From assembly GCF_003382685.1 (NCBI RefSeq), contig NZ_KZ859506.1, positions 1 through 64,000 on the forward strand: a stretch of 64,000 nt of DNA, given 5' to 3'. Shown here in pieces: positions 16,377 to 25,265 of the stretch. The notes below the pieces were generated by a model, which saw nothing but the letters and a program-made list of their open reading frames with translations, made no database searches and was not told the DNA's origin. The translations under genes and the position numbers were made by a program. The first letter of the stretch is position 1, and each line of letters starts with the position of its first letter. This stretch comes from Halorussus litoreus (GTDB lineage Archaea > Halobacteriota > Halobacteria > Halobacteriales > Haladaptataceae).

Positions 16377-16733
16377 GAGGGTCGGGTTCGCTGTCGAGGT
16401 TGTGATTTCTGGATGGCTCAGGGTCACGGTGCGGGGCGGTGCTGTGCTGTCCAGTTGCAGTGCTGTGCGGTCGCGGTTACGCCGAGGCTCAAGCAGTAGC
16501 TAGTTCACGGAATTTCGACGCGGGAGAAGTCGGTAACACGAAGCGAACTACTGCTTGAGCCTAGGCGTTACCGCAACCGCACAGCACCGTAACCGCGGGC
16601 CTCAGGCCTCCCCAGCCTCCTGCGCTTCTCGGCCTTCGGCCTGCGATGCTCGTCCCTCGCGCGCGTTGCTCGCGCGCCAAGCTTGAATGCTGAATTTTCG
16701 ATTCTGAACCCCTCGAACACACGCAGAAACGGC
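16377..16733. repeat. family-2 repeat pair (R1) in convergent intergenic region
   Basis: Two inverted family-2 tails face each other: 16460-16500 and 16547-16588 are about 41 bases each and nearly complementary (GTGCTGTGCGGT..GCAGTAG against CTACTGC..ACAGCAC), with a 46-base spacer. The right-hand copy continues with the core CCTCCCCAGCCTCCTGCG (16607-16624) and a terminal GC hairpin to 16680. The genes on both sides end here. A transcript would form a very long hairpin, so a bidirectional terminator role is possible. Confidence 0.75.
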
Positions 16734-17423
16734 TTACTCGCCCTTCCGACCGCCGTACACCGCGAAGTTGTAGTACTGCCAGATGGAGGTCACCGCGTCG
16801 AAGCCAGCCTCGCGGAGCCACACGAGCTGGTCGGTCAGCGTCGAGGGGTCGTCGTAGTCGTCGCTGGCCTCCCACTCGTCCATGAACTCCCGTTCCTCCC
16901 AGCCCTTCGAGCGCACCCAGTTCTCGATCATGTCGCCCGAGAGGTCTTCGAGGTGGTCGGCCTCGAACCGGATCACGTCGCCGTTGAGGAACCAGCCACC
17001 GGGAGCGAGCGAGTCGTGGATGGCGGCGAACAGCGCGCGCTTGTCCGCGCCGTCGAGGTGGTGGATGGCCAGCGAGGAGACCACCAGATCGTACGTGCCG
17101 GACTCGCCAGGGTAGTCGTCGGGGAACGCCCCCTGCGCGAGTTCGGCGCGGTCGCCGAACGTCGCCAGCTTGCGCTCGGCCTCCGCGAGCATCTGCTCGC
17201 TGTGGTCGACCGCCAGCACCGTGCTCTCGGGGAATCTGGTCAGGAGCTTGGTGGTGAGTTCCCCCGTCCCCGCGCCGAGTTCGAGCACGCGGATTGGCGA
17301 ATCGCGGTCGTGTGGCGGCGCGTTCAGGACCGTGTCGTGGAGTTCGTCGTACCGGGGCACGATGGCCTCGATGCCGGGGTCGTAGACGCTGGCGTCGGCG
17401 AACACCTCTCCGGGCTTGGTCAT
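16734..17423 (-). CDS. class I SAM-dependent methyltransferase
   Basis: 229 residues from the ATG at 17423 (MTKPGEVFADASVYDP); an in-frame ATG at 17444 adds MGRLRRG. Motif I is VLELGAGTGELTTKLL, motif II VLAVDHSEQMLAEAER, and LVVSSLAIHHLDGADKRALF is the typical post-motif of Methyltransf_25 enzymes. FLNGDVIRFEADHLE and a Trp/Tyr-rich end (SIWQYYNFAVYGGRK) resemble tRNA-carboxymethyl or small-acid methyltransferases (CmoA-like). I would not assign a substrate. Confidence 0.85.
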   Translation of the reverse strand: MTKPGEVFADASVYDPGIEAIVPRYDELHDTVLNAPPHDRDSPIRVLELGAGTGELTTKLLTRFPESTVLAVDHSEQMLAEAERKLATFGDRAELAQGAFPDDYPGESGTYDLVVSSLAIHHLDGADKRALFAAIHDSLAPGGWFLNGDVIRFEADHLEDLSGDMIENWVRSKGWEEREFMDEWEASDDYDDPSTLTDQLVWLREAGFDAVTSIWQYYNFAVYGGRKGE

Positions 17424-17622
17424 GCCCCGCCGTAAACGCCCCACGAAGGTATGCTTTTCACGGAGTCATACTGCCAGCGGGCGATTATTTCCGGGGCGCA
17501 TGTTCCGGCCCGAACTGCCCGAAGCTGTGACGCACCTGCAGGCGTTCGTGACGCCGGACGCTCCGCTGGCCCAGCGAACGCGCCCCGGCGATTTTTTGAC
17601 CGTGGGGGACCGAGGTGGAGAT

Positions 17623-18060
17623 GTGAAGGAGTACGAGCGCAAGCAACTGCTCGAACGCGTCGAGCGGGAGGGCGCGACGGTCGGCGCGGACATCCCGGAG
17701 ACTATCGAGGTGCAGGGCGAGGAGGTCGACCTCCGGGAGTTCGTCTTCGAGATCAAGCGCCGGGAGACGGTGCCTGCGGGCGAGCGCGACCGGGTCGACC
17801 AGGCGAAGAAGAACCTCCGGCGCGAGCGCCTCCAGCGAAAGCAGCGGCTCGAAGACGGCGAGATCTCGCGCGCGGAGGGCGAGGAACTCGTGACCGCCAT
17901 CGTCGGCATCGACCGCGCGCTCAACGCTCTCGAAAGCCTCGGTCCGACCGACATCGAAGGCGAGGCTCAGGCCAAGGAGGCGGCCGACCGCAAGCGCTGG
18001 ATGTCGTTCCTCAAGCAGGCGCTCGGCCGCGAGGACGCTGGCAAGCGCGGCCGCCTCTGA
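17623..18060 (+). CDS. DUF5788-like protein
   Basis: 145 residues from a GTG start (VKEYERKQLLERVEREGATV). An overlapping ATG at 17621 is out of frame. The protein is short and charged, with predicted helices, a central RERLQRKQRLEDGEISRAEG hairpin and an ending DRKRWMSFLKQALG. It looks like the haloarchaeal DUF5788 family, whose function is unknown. It ends 22 bases before the PolX start on the same strand, so the two are likely co-transcribed. Confidence 0.72.
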   Translation: MKEYERKQLLERVEREGATVGADIPETIEVQGEEVDLREFVFEIKRRETVPAGERDRVDQAKKNLRRERLQRKQRLEDGEISRAEGEELVTAIVGIDRALNALESLGPTDIEGEAQAKEAADRKRWMSFLKQALGREDAGKRGRL

Positions 18061-18082
18061 ACGAACACCGAATTCAGAACCC

Positions 18083-19822
18083 ATGAGACGAAACGCCGAA
18101 ATCGCGAGTCTGCTCGAAGAGTACGCCGACCGCCTCGAAGCGCAGGGGGTCGACTACAAGCACCGGACCTACCGCCGCGCGGCCGAGAGCATCCGCGACG
18201 CGCCAGAGGACATCGCGGAGCTGGCTGCGGAGGGCCCCGAAGGCGTCCAGCGGCTCCAGGACGTCGGCGAGTCCATCTCGAAGAAGGTCGTCGAGGCGGT
18301 CGAGACTGGCACCTTCGAGCAGTTGGAGGAGGCCCGCGAGGAACTCCCGGTCGAGATGGCCGAACTCACGAGCGTAGAGGGCGTCGGCCCGAAGACCGTG
18401 GGCGACCTCTACCGGGCGCTCGGCGTGCGCGACCTCGACGAGTTGGAGAACGCCGCGCGGGAGGGCGAGATCCAGGAGGTCTCCGGATTCGGGCAGAAGA
18501 CCGAGCAGAACATCCTCGACGGCATCCAGTTCGCCAAGCAGTCCCAAGGCCGGGAACTCCTCGGCGACGCCCGCCCGGTGGGCGAGGCCGCGCTGGACTT
18601 CTTCGAAGCCATCCCCGAGGCGGGCCGCTGTGAACTCGCAGGGTCGCTCCGGCGGTGGAAGCCGACCATCGGCGACATCGACGTGCTGGTCGCCAGTGAG
18701 GACCGACAGGCCGTCATCGACGCGTTCACCGACTGGCAGCTGGCCGACGAGGTCATCGAGGCCGGAACCGACAAGGCCAGCGTGCGCTCGAACGGCCAGC
18801 GCGTCGACCTCCGGGTCGTGGTGCCCGCGGAGTTCGGCTCCGCGCTCCAGTACTTCACCGGGAGCAAGGAGCACAACATCCGGTTCCGCAACTACGCCAT
18901 CGAGCGCGGCTACAAGGTCAACGAGTACGGCATCTTCGACGTTTCAGACGTAGAGAACCCGGACGAAGGCCAGCGCGTGGGCGAGCGCGTCGCGGGCGAG
19001 ACCGAGGACGGGATGTACGAGGCACTCGACCTGCCGCCGATTCCCCCGGAGATACGGGAGGACCGCGGCGAAATCACAGCCGCCGCCTCGGGCGACCTCC
19101 CGGACCTCCTCGCGGAGGGCGACATCCGCGGCGACCTCCACGTCCACACGAACTGGTCGGACGGCGAGCTCACGATTCGCGGGATGGTCGAGGCCGCGGC
19201 CGAGTTCGGCCACGACTACGTCTCTATCTGTGACCACGCAACCGGTCCGGGGATGGTCGGCGGCGTGGGCCTCGACGACGAGGAGTTGCGCGAGCAGTTG
19301 GCCGAGATCCGGGACCTCGACGACGACCTCCCCATCGAGGTGTTCGCGGGCGTGGAGGCCAACATCGACGCCGAGGGTGCCATCAGCGTTGCCGACGACC
19401 TGCTGGCCGACCTCGACTGCGTGGTCGCCTCGCCTCACAGCGGGCTGGAGGGCGACGGCACCGACCGAATCCTCGCGGCCGTCGAGCACCCGAGCGTCGA
19501 CGTCGTCGGCCATCCGAGCGGGCGGCTCATCCACCAGCGGCCGGGCCTCGAACTCGACGTGGACGAGATCGCGCGAGCCGCCGCCGACCACGACACCGCG
19601 CTCGAAGTCAACAGCAACCCCCACCGACTCGACCTCTGGGGCAGCGCGGTCAAGCAGGCCGTCGAGGAGGGCGCGACAATCGCCATCGACACCGACGCCC
19701 ACTCCGCGCCGGAGTACGGCTACGTCCGCTACGGCGTCCACACCGCCCGGCGCGGCTGGGCAGAGGCCGACGACGTGCTGAACGCACGCGACGCCGACGG
19801 CGTCCGGGCGTTCCTCCACTGA
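18083..19822 (+). CDS. polX: family-X DNA polymerase with PHP domain (PolX)
   Basis: 579 residues. Domains in order: an 8-kDa helical lyase-like region (1-85); helix-hairpin-helix (about 90-130); polymerase palm with GSLRRWKPTIGDIDVLV at 187-203, giving catalytic D198 and D200, and a third aspartate D242 in RVDLRVV; then a PHP phosphoesterase domain from DLHVHTNWSDG (351 onward), with later ligands in ICDHATG, SPHSG and DTDAH. Family-X polymerases fill short gaps in base-excision repair, and in bacterial PolX the PHP domain supplies 3'-5' exonuclease or phosphatase activity. The next gene starts 4 bases after its stop. Confidence 0.93.
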   Translation: MRRNAEIASLLEEYADRLEAQGVDYKHRTYRRAAESIRDAPEDIAELAAEGPEGVQRLQDVGESISKKVVEAVETGTFEQLEEAREELPVEMAELTSVEGVGPKTVGDLYRALGVRDLDELENAAREGEIQEVSGFGQKTEQNILDGIQFAKQSQGRELLGDARPVGEAALDFFEAIPEAGRCELAGSLRRWKPTIGDIDVLVASEDRQAVIDAFTDWQLADEVIEAGTDKASVRSNGQRVDLRVVVPAEFGSALQYFTGSKEHNIRFRNYAIERGYKVNEYGIFDVSDVENPDEGQRVGERVAGETEDGMYEALDLPPIPPEIREDRGEITAAASGDLPDLLAEGDIRGDLHVHTNWSDGELTIRGMVEAAAEFGHDYVSICDHATGPGMVGGVGLDDEELREQLAEIRDLDDDLPIEVFAGVEANIDAEGAISVADDLLADLDCVVASPHSGLEGDGTDRILAAVEHPSVDVVGHPSGRLIHQRPGLELDVDEIARAAADHDTALEVNSNPHRLDLWGSAVKQAVEEGATIAIDTDAHSAPEYGYVRYGVHTARRGWAEADDVLNARDADGVRAFLH

Positions 19823-19826
19823 CGCG

Positions 19827-20411
19827 ATGGGCGACGACCGCTCGGCGGACCGGCGCGGGTCCGACCGCTCGCCGGACCAGCAGGCGTCTGCCGGGACCCG
19901 CCGCCCGTCCGCCGACACCGCACTCCTGCTCGACGTGATGCTGGGCAAGCTGTCGACCTACCTTCGGATGTGCGGGTACGACGCGGCGTACGCCCTCGAC
20001 CGCGAGGCCCGAAGCGCCTCGGAACGGCCGAACGGGGAGGAGCGATGCGACGACCCGCGAGGCGTCGACGCTGACGACGAACTCCTCGAACTCGCCGAGT
20101 CGGAGAATCGCCTGCTCGTGACCCGCGACGTCGAACTCGCCCGCCGGGCCGACGGCCTTCTGCTAGAGACGACCGACGTGACCGACCAGTTGCGGGAGCT
20201 GGCCGACGCGGGATTCGCGCTCGAACTCTCCGAGCCGAGCAGGTGTGCGTCGTGCAACGGGCAGTTGGAGCGGCTCGCGCCCGCGACGCGGACGCCCGAG
20301 CACGCACCTGACTCGCAAAAAACGACCGTCTGGCGGTGTCGCGACTGCGGACAGCACTTCTGGAAGGGGAGCCACTGGGAATCGGTCGCGGAGACGCTGT
20401 CTGAACTGTAG
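19827..20411 (+). CDS. Mut7-C RNase-like domain protein
   Basis: 194 residues. After a disordered acidic leader (1-28), LLLDVMLGKLSTYLRMCGYDA starts the Mut7-C fold, a PIN-like RNase module. Conserved acidic residues are in DDELLELAESENRLLVTRD. A zinc ribbon closes the protein: CASCNGQL and CRDCGQHFWKGSHW. The predicted activity is a metal-dependent ribonuclease; the target is unknown. It follows PolX by 4 bases, so the two are almost certainly one transcript, a pairing that may point to nucleic acid repair or turnover. Confidence 0.87.
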   Translation: MGDDRSADRRGSDRSPDQQASAGTRRPSADTALLLDVMLGKLSTYLRMCGYDAAYALDREARSASERPNGEERCDDPRGVDADDELLELAESENRLLVTRDVELARRADGLLLETTDVTDQLRELADAGFALELSEPSRCASCNGQLERLAPATRTPEHAPDSQKTTVWRCRDCGQHFWKGSHWESVAETLSEL

Positions 20412-20445
20412 AGCCGGAGCGACTTTTCTCGAAAACGGGTCGCAA

Positions 20446-21414
20446 TCAGTTGTTCGGCTCCCACTGCTCGCAGGCGTCCATGTCCTCCATCGTCCGGTCG
20501 TAGTAGCCGCAGTACGGCACCATCCCGTCGTTCGTCCGGACGTAGCGGAACTGCTTGCAGTTGCCGCAGTAGGTGTCGGTGGCGCGCTGGGTGTCCGGTC
20601 CGGCCGCCGACCCGGCGGCGTCGTCCAGCGGCGAGCGAATGTCGTCGCCCGTCGCGGTCCCGCCGTCGCTCGTCGTCGGGCCGCGGCCCGCCTGCTGGGA
20701 CTGGTTGGTCTGGGTCGGAAGCTCGCCGTCGGGCGTCTGGCCCATGAACGCCACGCCGCCGAGGCCGGTCTTGGGCGCGTCTGTGCCGCCGTCGGACGAG
20801 GCGTCCGACGAGGCTCGCAGACCGACGGTCTGCTCACCGCCGTCGGTGGATTCGAGCGCGCCGAGTTCCGAGAGCGCTTCGGCGTCCGCCAGGTCCTCGC
20901 GGTCGACCTCGACCGTCTCGACCTCGCCGCCGCGATCGACTTGGAGCGTGACGGTGCCGCCGGGGTCGTTACGCGTCTTGAAGTTCACCACCGCGACGAA
21001 CAGGCAGCCGAAGGTGATCAGCACGCCGACGAAGTACACCGCCACGACCGGCAGGGTGAGCTGTCGGTTGTAGCCCGCCCAGTGTCGGGGGTAGGCGTAG
21101 GTGAACAGCGCGACGCCAAGCACCGAGATTCCCGCACCGATTGCAGCCGCGGCGCGAACGCGCTGGCTCGCGGGCAGGACGCTGAAGATGCCGACGAACA
21201 CTGCGGGGACGCCGAGCCCGGCGAGTACCCCGGCGACTTGACGGGCCGCCAACTGGTGCAGCCCGAACAGTTCCCGAAGTCCCGTCGTCGCGAACAGGAT
21301 AGCGAGGACGACGAGCAGCGCCCCGGCGGCGAACAGCCCGAGCCCGAGGTAGAGGAGCCGGACGTTGCCGACCTCGCCGACGTTCTCCTCGTAGGCCTCC
21401 GCGAGGCTTGTCAT
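20446..21414 (-). CDS. membrane protein with C-terminal zinc ribbon (DUF7139-like)
   Basis: 322 residues from the ATG at 21414 (MTSLAEAYEENVGEVG). Four hydrophobic spans (near 20-44, 60-80, 88-108, 122-146) form the N-terminal half. The second half is acidic and Gly/Thr-rich, and the end carries YCGNCKQFRYV plus a later YCGYYDRTMEDMDACEQW, a cysteine set likely to bind one zinc in the cytosol. The pattern resembles the haloarchaeal DUF7139 family. Function unknown; it is a single gene. Confidence 0.75.
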   Translation of the reverse strand: MTSLAEAYEENVGEVGNVRLLYLGLGLFAAGALLVVLAILFATTGLRELFGLHQLAARQVAGVLAGLGVPAVFVGIFSVLPASQRVRAAAAIGAGISVLGVALFTYAYPRHWAGYNRQLTLPVVAVYFVGVLITFGCLFVAVVNFKTRNDPGGTVTLQVDRGGEVETVEVDREDLADAEALSELGALESTDGGEQTVGLRASSDASSDGGTDAPKTGLGGVAFMGQTPDGELPTQTNQSQQAGRGPTTSDGGTATGDDIRSPLDDAAGSAAGPDTQRATDTYCGNCKQFRYVRTNDGMVPYCGYYDRTMEDMDACEQWEPNN

Positions 21415-21598
21415 GTGTGCGCAATCGCACGCGAACAAGTAAACGTTGCGTCAGACGCGCGTCCCACGGGAGGGGTGCCCACCACGAATCTGGACGGCGG
21501 CCAGGCTCGTCGCTCACGACGAGCGCGGCCGCAATGTAAACGAGCTGATGGAAACTCGATACTGACGAAAGCTCGATACCGGAAAACCCGGCGTCTGT

Positions 21599-22357
21599 CT
21601 ACCCGATGTACCGCAGGTCCTCGTCGGTCGGCATCCCGGACTGCTGGCTCTCCATCTCCTGAATCTTGTTCGCCACGTCCTCCATCTCGTCGGCCCGATC
21701 CTCCAGCGACTCGAAGTCGACCTCGAATCCGAGCGCCTCCTCCAGCACTTCGAGCACCGCGCGGGCGCTCTTGGGGTCGACGAGGTAGCCGCTGGTCTCG
21801 CCCATCAGGCAGGCCGCCCGGACGCCGCGGCGCTCACCGAGGCCGAGCAGGAGGCCGCTGGTGCCGACGATGCCGCCCGCAGGTTCGTCCTCGCGGAACT
21901 CGACGCCGACCTCCCGAAGCTCCTCGACGAACTCCTCGTCGGTTGCCGCGCCCAGCACCGCGTACTCCTCCATGAGTTCGCCCGTTGGAACCCCGCCGAG
22001 CGCGTACGCCGTCTCGACGTCGAACGACTCGGCCACGTCGAGGAACGCCTCGGTGAGCCGGTAGTGGCCCGCGTTGTCGCTGGCCTGATGGTCGCCGGTC
22101 AGCACCAGCAGGTCGCGCTCGTCGAGTTCCACGGCGTGGATCTCCGCGGCGACGAGGTCGGCGGTGCCGTTGTCGTGGACCGACACCTGCGGCGGGAAGT
22201 ACTCGGAGTAGACGCGCCGGACCAGTTCGCTCTCCTTCTCCTCGAGCAGGTGCTCGGCAGCCAGTTTGCCGACGTGGCCGACGCCCGGCAGCCCCTCGAC
22301 CAGCACGGGGTCGCGCAACTCGGGGTCGGCGACCGCCTCGATGTCGATTTCGTCCAT
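21599..22357 (-). CDS. PAC2-family proteasome assembly chaperone-like protein
   Basis: 252 residues. LVEGLPGVGHVGKLAAEHLL, LLVLTGDHQA, YALGGVPTGE and GIVGTSGLLLGLGERRG are the conserved blocks of archaeal PAC2-like proteins (COG2047), related to eukaryotic proteasome assembly chaperones. A C-terminal coiled-coil-like tail (about 205-240) is acidic. It is the last gene of the L44e-S27e-aIF2a-Nop10 operon, a conserved archaeal arrangement joining translation and ribosome biogenesis to protein turnover. Its biochemical role in archaea is not established. Confidence 0.9.
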   Translation of the reverse strand: MDEIDIEAVADPELRDPVLVEGLPGVGHVGKLAAEHLLEEKESELVRRVYSEYFPPQVSVHDNGTADLVAAEIHAVELDERDLLVLTGDHQASDNAGHYRLTEAFLDVAESFDVETAYALGGVPTGELMEEYAVLGAATDEEFVEELREVGVEFREDEPAGGIVGTSGLLLGLGERRGVRAACLMGETSGYLVDPKSARAVLEVLEEALGFEVDFESLEDRADEMEDVANKIQEMESQQSGMPTDEDLRYIG

Positions 22358-22362
22358 GTGGC

Positions 22363-22545
22363 TTACTCCCGGGCGCGCTCCTTAAGTGCCCGTCGGTACT
22401 CGCCGTGAGGGTCCTCGGGGTTGAACGGCGCGGGCGCGCTGTTGACGGCGTCGGCTCCGCAGTCGGGGCAGGTTTCGCACAGCGTGTACACCGGCCGGTC
22501 GTGTCGGTCGCGCCACGCCGAGCAGACCAGAATGTCGGATTTCAT
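22363..22545 (-). CDS. nop10: H/ACA snoRNP protein Nop10
   Basis: 60 residues. An N-terminal zinc ribbon uses C8, C23, C26 and C29 (CETCPDCG). Then PAPFNPEDPHGEYRR is the Nop10 signature that contacts Cbf5. In archaea Nop10 joins Cbf5, Gar1 and L7Ae in the RNA-guided pseudouridylation complex acting on rRNA. It lies 18 bases downstream of aIF2-alpha and 5 bases before the PAC2 gene, clearly within one operon. Confidence 0.95.
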   Translation of the reverse strand: MKSDILVCSAWRDRHDRPVYTLCETCPDCGADAVNSAPAPFNPEDPHGEYRRALKERARE

Positions 22546-22563
22546 CGCGAGAAAAGTGACGCG

Positions 22564-23364
22564 TTACTCGTCGTCGGTCCGGCGCTCGCGGTGGAACGCG
22601 CCGCTGCCGCCGACGGTCTCGATGGCGTCCTCGGCGCGCGCTGCGCTGGATTCGAGCTGGGACTCGGCGGTCTTGTAGTTGGGCGCCTTCACCCGGATGC
22701 GGTACTCGGGCGCGCCGACGTAGGTCACTTCGAGTTCGACCTCGTCGGGGATGTCGCCGTTGCCCTCCGCGGCCTGCAGCGCCTCCTTGATGTCGTCGAC
22801 GCCACCGCTCGACGCCGATTCGAGGTCGACGTAGCCCGTGACGGTGACGTACGGCACCGAGACGTTCTCCCGGGCCGTGTCGACGATCTTCTCGACCTCC
22901 TCGTCGGTGAGGTCGGTGGAGTCGAGCGCTTCCGGCCCGTGGATGGCCGCCTGCTCGAAGCCGCCGTAGAGGCCGCCGAACTCCGCGAGCATCTCGTTGG
23001 CGACGTGGGTGTACTTCTCGTCGTCGATGTCCTCGCCGAACGCGAGTTCCATCCAGTTGCCCGCCTTCTGCTCGTTCTTCCACTCCTGGATCTTCTCGGA
23101 GCGCTGGTGGTCGTTGACGTCCTTCAGCGAGAGGTCGATCTGCTGGGAGTCCTCGTCGACGTCGAGCACCTTCGCGACGACGGTCTGTCCTTCGTTGACG
23201 TGGTCGCGGATGTTCTTGATCCAGCCGCTGGCGACCTCGCTGACGTGGACGAGTCCGCGCTTGCCCTCGTACTCCGAGAGGTCCACGAACACGCCGAAGT
23301 CCTCGATCTCGTCGATCTTGCCCACGACGAGTTCGCCGGGGTCGGGCCAGCCGCTGAACTTCAT
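22564..23364 (-). CDS. translation initiation factor aIF2, alpha subunit
   Basis: 266 residues, full length. The N-terminal S1/OB domain ([20 protein letters not shown]...[17 protein letters not shown]) is at 1-85, a helical middle domain follows, and the C-terminal alpha-beta domain ends near 250 ([23 protein letters not shown]). aIF2 (alpha, beta, gamma) delivers initiator Met-tRNA to the small ribosomal subunit; alpha contacts the tRNA and gamma. The start overlaps the stop of S27e by 4 bases (ATGA type), so translation is probably coupled. Confidence 0.96.
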   Translation of the reverse strand: MKFSGWPDPGELVVGKIDEIEDFGVFVDLSEYEGKRGLVHVSEVASGWIKNIRDHVNEGQTVVAKVLDVDEDSQQIDLSLKDVNDHQRSEKIQEWKNEQKAGNWMELAFGEDIDDEKYTHVANEMLAEFGGLYGGFEQAAIHGPEALDSTDLTDEEVEKIVDTARENVSVPYVTVTGYVDLESASSGGVDDIKEALQAAEGNGDIPDEVELEVTYVGAPEYRIRVKAPNYKTAESQLESSAARAEDAIETVGGSGAFHRERRTDDE

Positions 23365-23534
23365 CGCGCTTGGACTGTCTCGGTCACTTCGCCCTCGAAC
23401 TGGGCCTTACCCCCGGTCGGGCGGGCGAGCGTCGCGCCGCAGACCGCGCAGGCGACCTCGTTCGCGGCCTTGTCGAAGACGGTCTGTTCGTTGTCGCAGT
23501 CGGGACACTGGACGGTGTAGAAGTTCCCTGCCAT
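23361..23534 (-). CDS. rps27e: 30S ribosomal protein S27e
   Basis: 57 residues. The zinc-ribbon cysteines are C10, C13, C29 and C32 ([19 protein letters not shown]), as in all archaeal S27e. The ATG at 23534 ([10 protein letters not shown]) lies 2 bases after the L44e stop; a longer reading to 23849 merely overlaps L44e antisense phase and is not real. It is the second gene of the operon. Confidence 0.95.
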   Translation of the reverse strand: MAGNFYTVQCPDCDNEQTVFDKAANEVACAVCGATLARPTGGKAQFEGEVTETVQAR

Positions 23535-23536
23535 CG

Positions 23537-23818
23537 TCAGTCCTCCAGCTCCAGCCGGCCGGCCCGCCATCCCTCGCGGAGGTGGGCCTTGCCGCAGTCG
23601 CTGCACATGTACTTCAGGTCGGTCTTCTTGGTGGGCTTGTCGCCACCGGGCACCTTCGAGAACCGACCGCGGTTGCCGATACCCTTCGAGCCCTCGCGCT
23701 GCTTGCGCTGGTCCCACTTCATGCCGGTCGAGCGACCGGTCCGGACCTTCTGAACCTCGTGTTCCTGATGCTCGTTGCAGTGAGGGCAGTACGTGTTGAA
23801 GCGTCGTGGCATCTGCAT
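23537..23818 (-). CDS. rpl44e: 50S ribosomal protein L44e
   Basis: 93 residues with the two zinc-binding pairs C11/C14 (YCPHCNEHQ) and C72/C75 (MCSDCGKAH) and the basic middle [16 protein letters not shown]. It is the first gene of a five-gene minus-strand operon with S27e, aIF2-alpha, Nop10 and PAC2. A TATA-like GTTTTAAGCC lies on the minus strand near 23854-23863, about 40 bases upstream. Confidence 0.96.
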   Translation of the reverse strand: MQMPRRFNTYCPHCNEHQEHEVQKVRTGRSTGMKWDQRKQREGSKGIGNRGRFSKVPGGDKPTKKTDLKYMCSDCGKAHLREGWRAGRLELED

Positions 23819-24170
23819 AGATATCTACCTTGCCGAAGCGTAAGGGCACGGGGCTTAAAACCCGTTTGGTTCGGCGCGGGCGCTCGACCCGGCACGGGTC
23901 GCGGTCGTCCCCGATTTACGGTCCTCGATCTACTCACTCGTACGTCTCCTCGCCCAGTTTTACTTTCGCCGAGCGTGGCGCGAGTTTAAGCCCGGTCCGA
24001 CCGAACGATAGGATAGACGCCGCGGACGGGACTCGTGGTGGTGTGCCCTCTCGGTCTCCACGTCCGCGGTCGACGGTGGTACGCATGAACCCGCACTTCG
24101 CTCCCCACGACAGAGACGAGTTTCGCTATCCGGCCGATCCCGGTGGAACCGAGCCCCTGATCTGCCAGAA
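23819..24170. other. divergent intergenic region
   Basis: 352 bases between the ribosomal operon and the zinc-ribbon gene. It holds the L44e promoter and a second TTTAAGCC (near 23984) that could drive the plus strand. A 34-codon frame at 24085-24189 (MNPHFAPHDRDEFRYPAD...) overlaps the next start; its codon use is only weakly coding-like, so I do not call it a gene. Confidence 0.4.
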
Positions 24171-24802
24171 ATGGAGGGTGATTCCGTGACCGAACATCCT
24201 GTCGATTCCGCGACTGAAGACCCGACCGATTCCGCAACCGGAGTCGCAGAGCTGCTGGCAGCGCTCTCTGGATCCGGCCCAATCCAGCGCGTGCGAAACT
24301 ACTACCTCACGGATCGCGAGACCACGGCGTACGAACTCGCCGATGGCGCAACGATACGCTCGGGGCCGGCCGAGCGGGAGAACGCTCCGGAGCCAGCATA
24401 ACCGTCGAGCATCGCTTCGAGTGCGTCCTCTGCACGCACCGCGTACGCGGAACCGGTGAGGACAGCGAGTCGGCTCGCGAGGACGCCCGCGAAGCCGGCG
24501 CGGACCACCTCGGAGACGCCCACGCCGACCGCCTCGCGGCGACGCCTCGCTGGCCCGACGCCCCCGCGCCAGAGGACCTGCTCGCCGGCGAGGCCGCGTA
24601 TCGGTCGACTCGGGGGCTCCTCGTGCCCGCCGACGATCTGCTGGTCTGTGCCGACTGCGGATACTACTTCGGCCCCGAGGAGAGCGACTCGGACCGTGCG
24701 CCGGTCGGCGAGGAGGGATTGGTCTGCACGGCCTGCCACGAGCGCCGGGTCGACGACCGCGACGAGTCGGTCGCCGAGGCCATCGAGGAGTTCCTCAGGT
24801 GA
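24171..24802 (+). pseudogene. zinc-ribbon protein gene with a -1 frameshift
   Basis: The first frame (24171-24401) gives 76 residues and stops at TAA. A second frame without a usable start continues the sense from about 24389 to the stop at 24800-24802: ASITVEHRFECVLCTHRV, then LLVCADCGYYFGPEE, then GLVCTACHERRV. These three CxxC pairs look like a genuine zinc-binding protein with haloarchaeal codon bias. Joining the frames near 24380-24391 gives one protein of about 210 residues. I infer a one-base deletion, either a real lesion or a sequencing error. The family is not recognised. Confidence 0.6.
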
Positions 24803-24889
24803 CTGAGCGGTCCGTCAGGCGCACGAGCTTTTCGTCAGGTTATCGAGGAGTTCGTCTTCGGCGCGCGCTTGTTTGACTTCCGGCCCGGC

Positions 24890-25120
24890 GCGCGCTGGCG
24901 GGGCGCACGAGAGCTCCCCGCCAGCGCGCCCGAGAGACGAGCATGGCGAGGCTAATCGCGCCTCGCGTACCGTGCGGGCGACTCGTGGGTCGCCCGCAGC
25001 CATCGCAGGGCGAAGCCCGAGACGCGCAGGCGGCTGGGGAGGTTCGAGGCCCGCGGTCGCGGTGCGGCGCGGTGCTGTGCGGTTGCGGTGCGGTCACGCC
25101 GAGGCGCAAGCGATAGCGAG
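24890..25120 (+). repeat. family-2 repeat, full copy (R2)
   Basis: Left end: a perfect 14-base stem, GCGCGCTGGCGGGG (24890-24903) against CCCCGCCAGCGCGC (24916-24929), with a 12-base loop. Middle: the core CGCAGGCGGCTGGGGAGG (25025-25042). Then a G/C tandem tract and the tail CACGCCGAGGCGCAAGC (about 25095-25111). It occupies the 463-base gap between the zinc-ribbon gene and the HAH_0734-like gene; no gene lies inside. Confidence 0.75.
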
Positions 25121-25235
25121 CTTCTCGACACTAACTTCCGATTCCAAACTCCCGACTCACAGTCCGCAACACTCCAGCACCGAAAACGCCACCCAATATC
25201 GAAATCATGGTCGTCCTCCGAACGCTCCCGAAGCG

Positions 25236-25243
25236 CTTAAACG
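25236..25243 (+). promoter_or_regulatory. TATA element for the HAH_0734-like gene
   Basis: CTTAAACG is centred about 27 bases before the ATG at 25266, which implies a leaderless transcript. Confidence 0.5.
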
Positions 25244-25265
25244 CCATCCTTCCGAACCCTGAACC

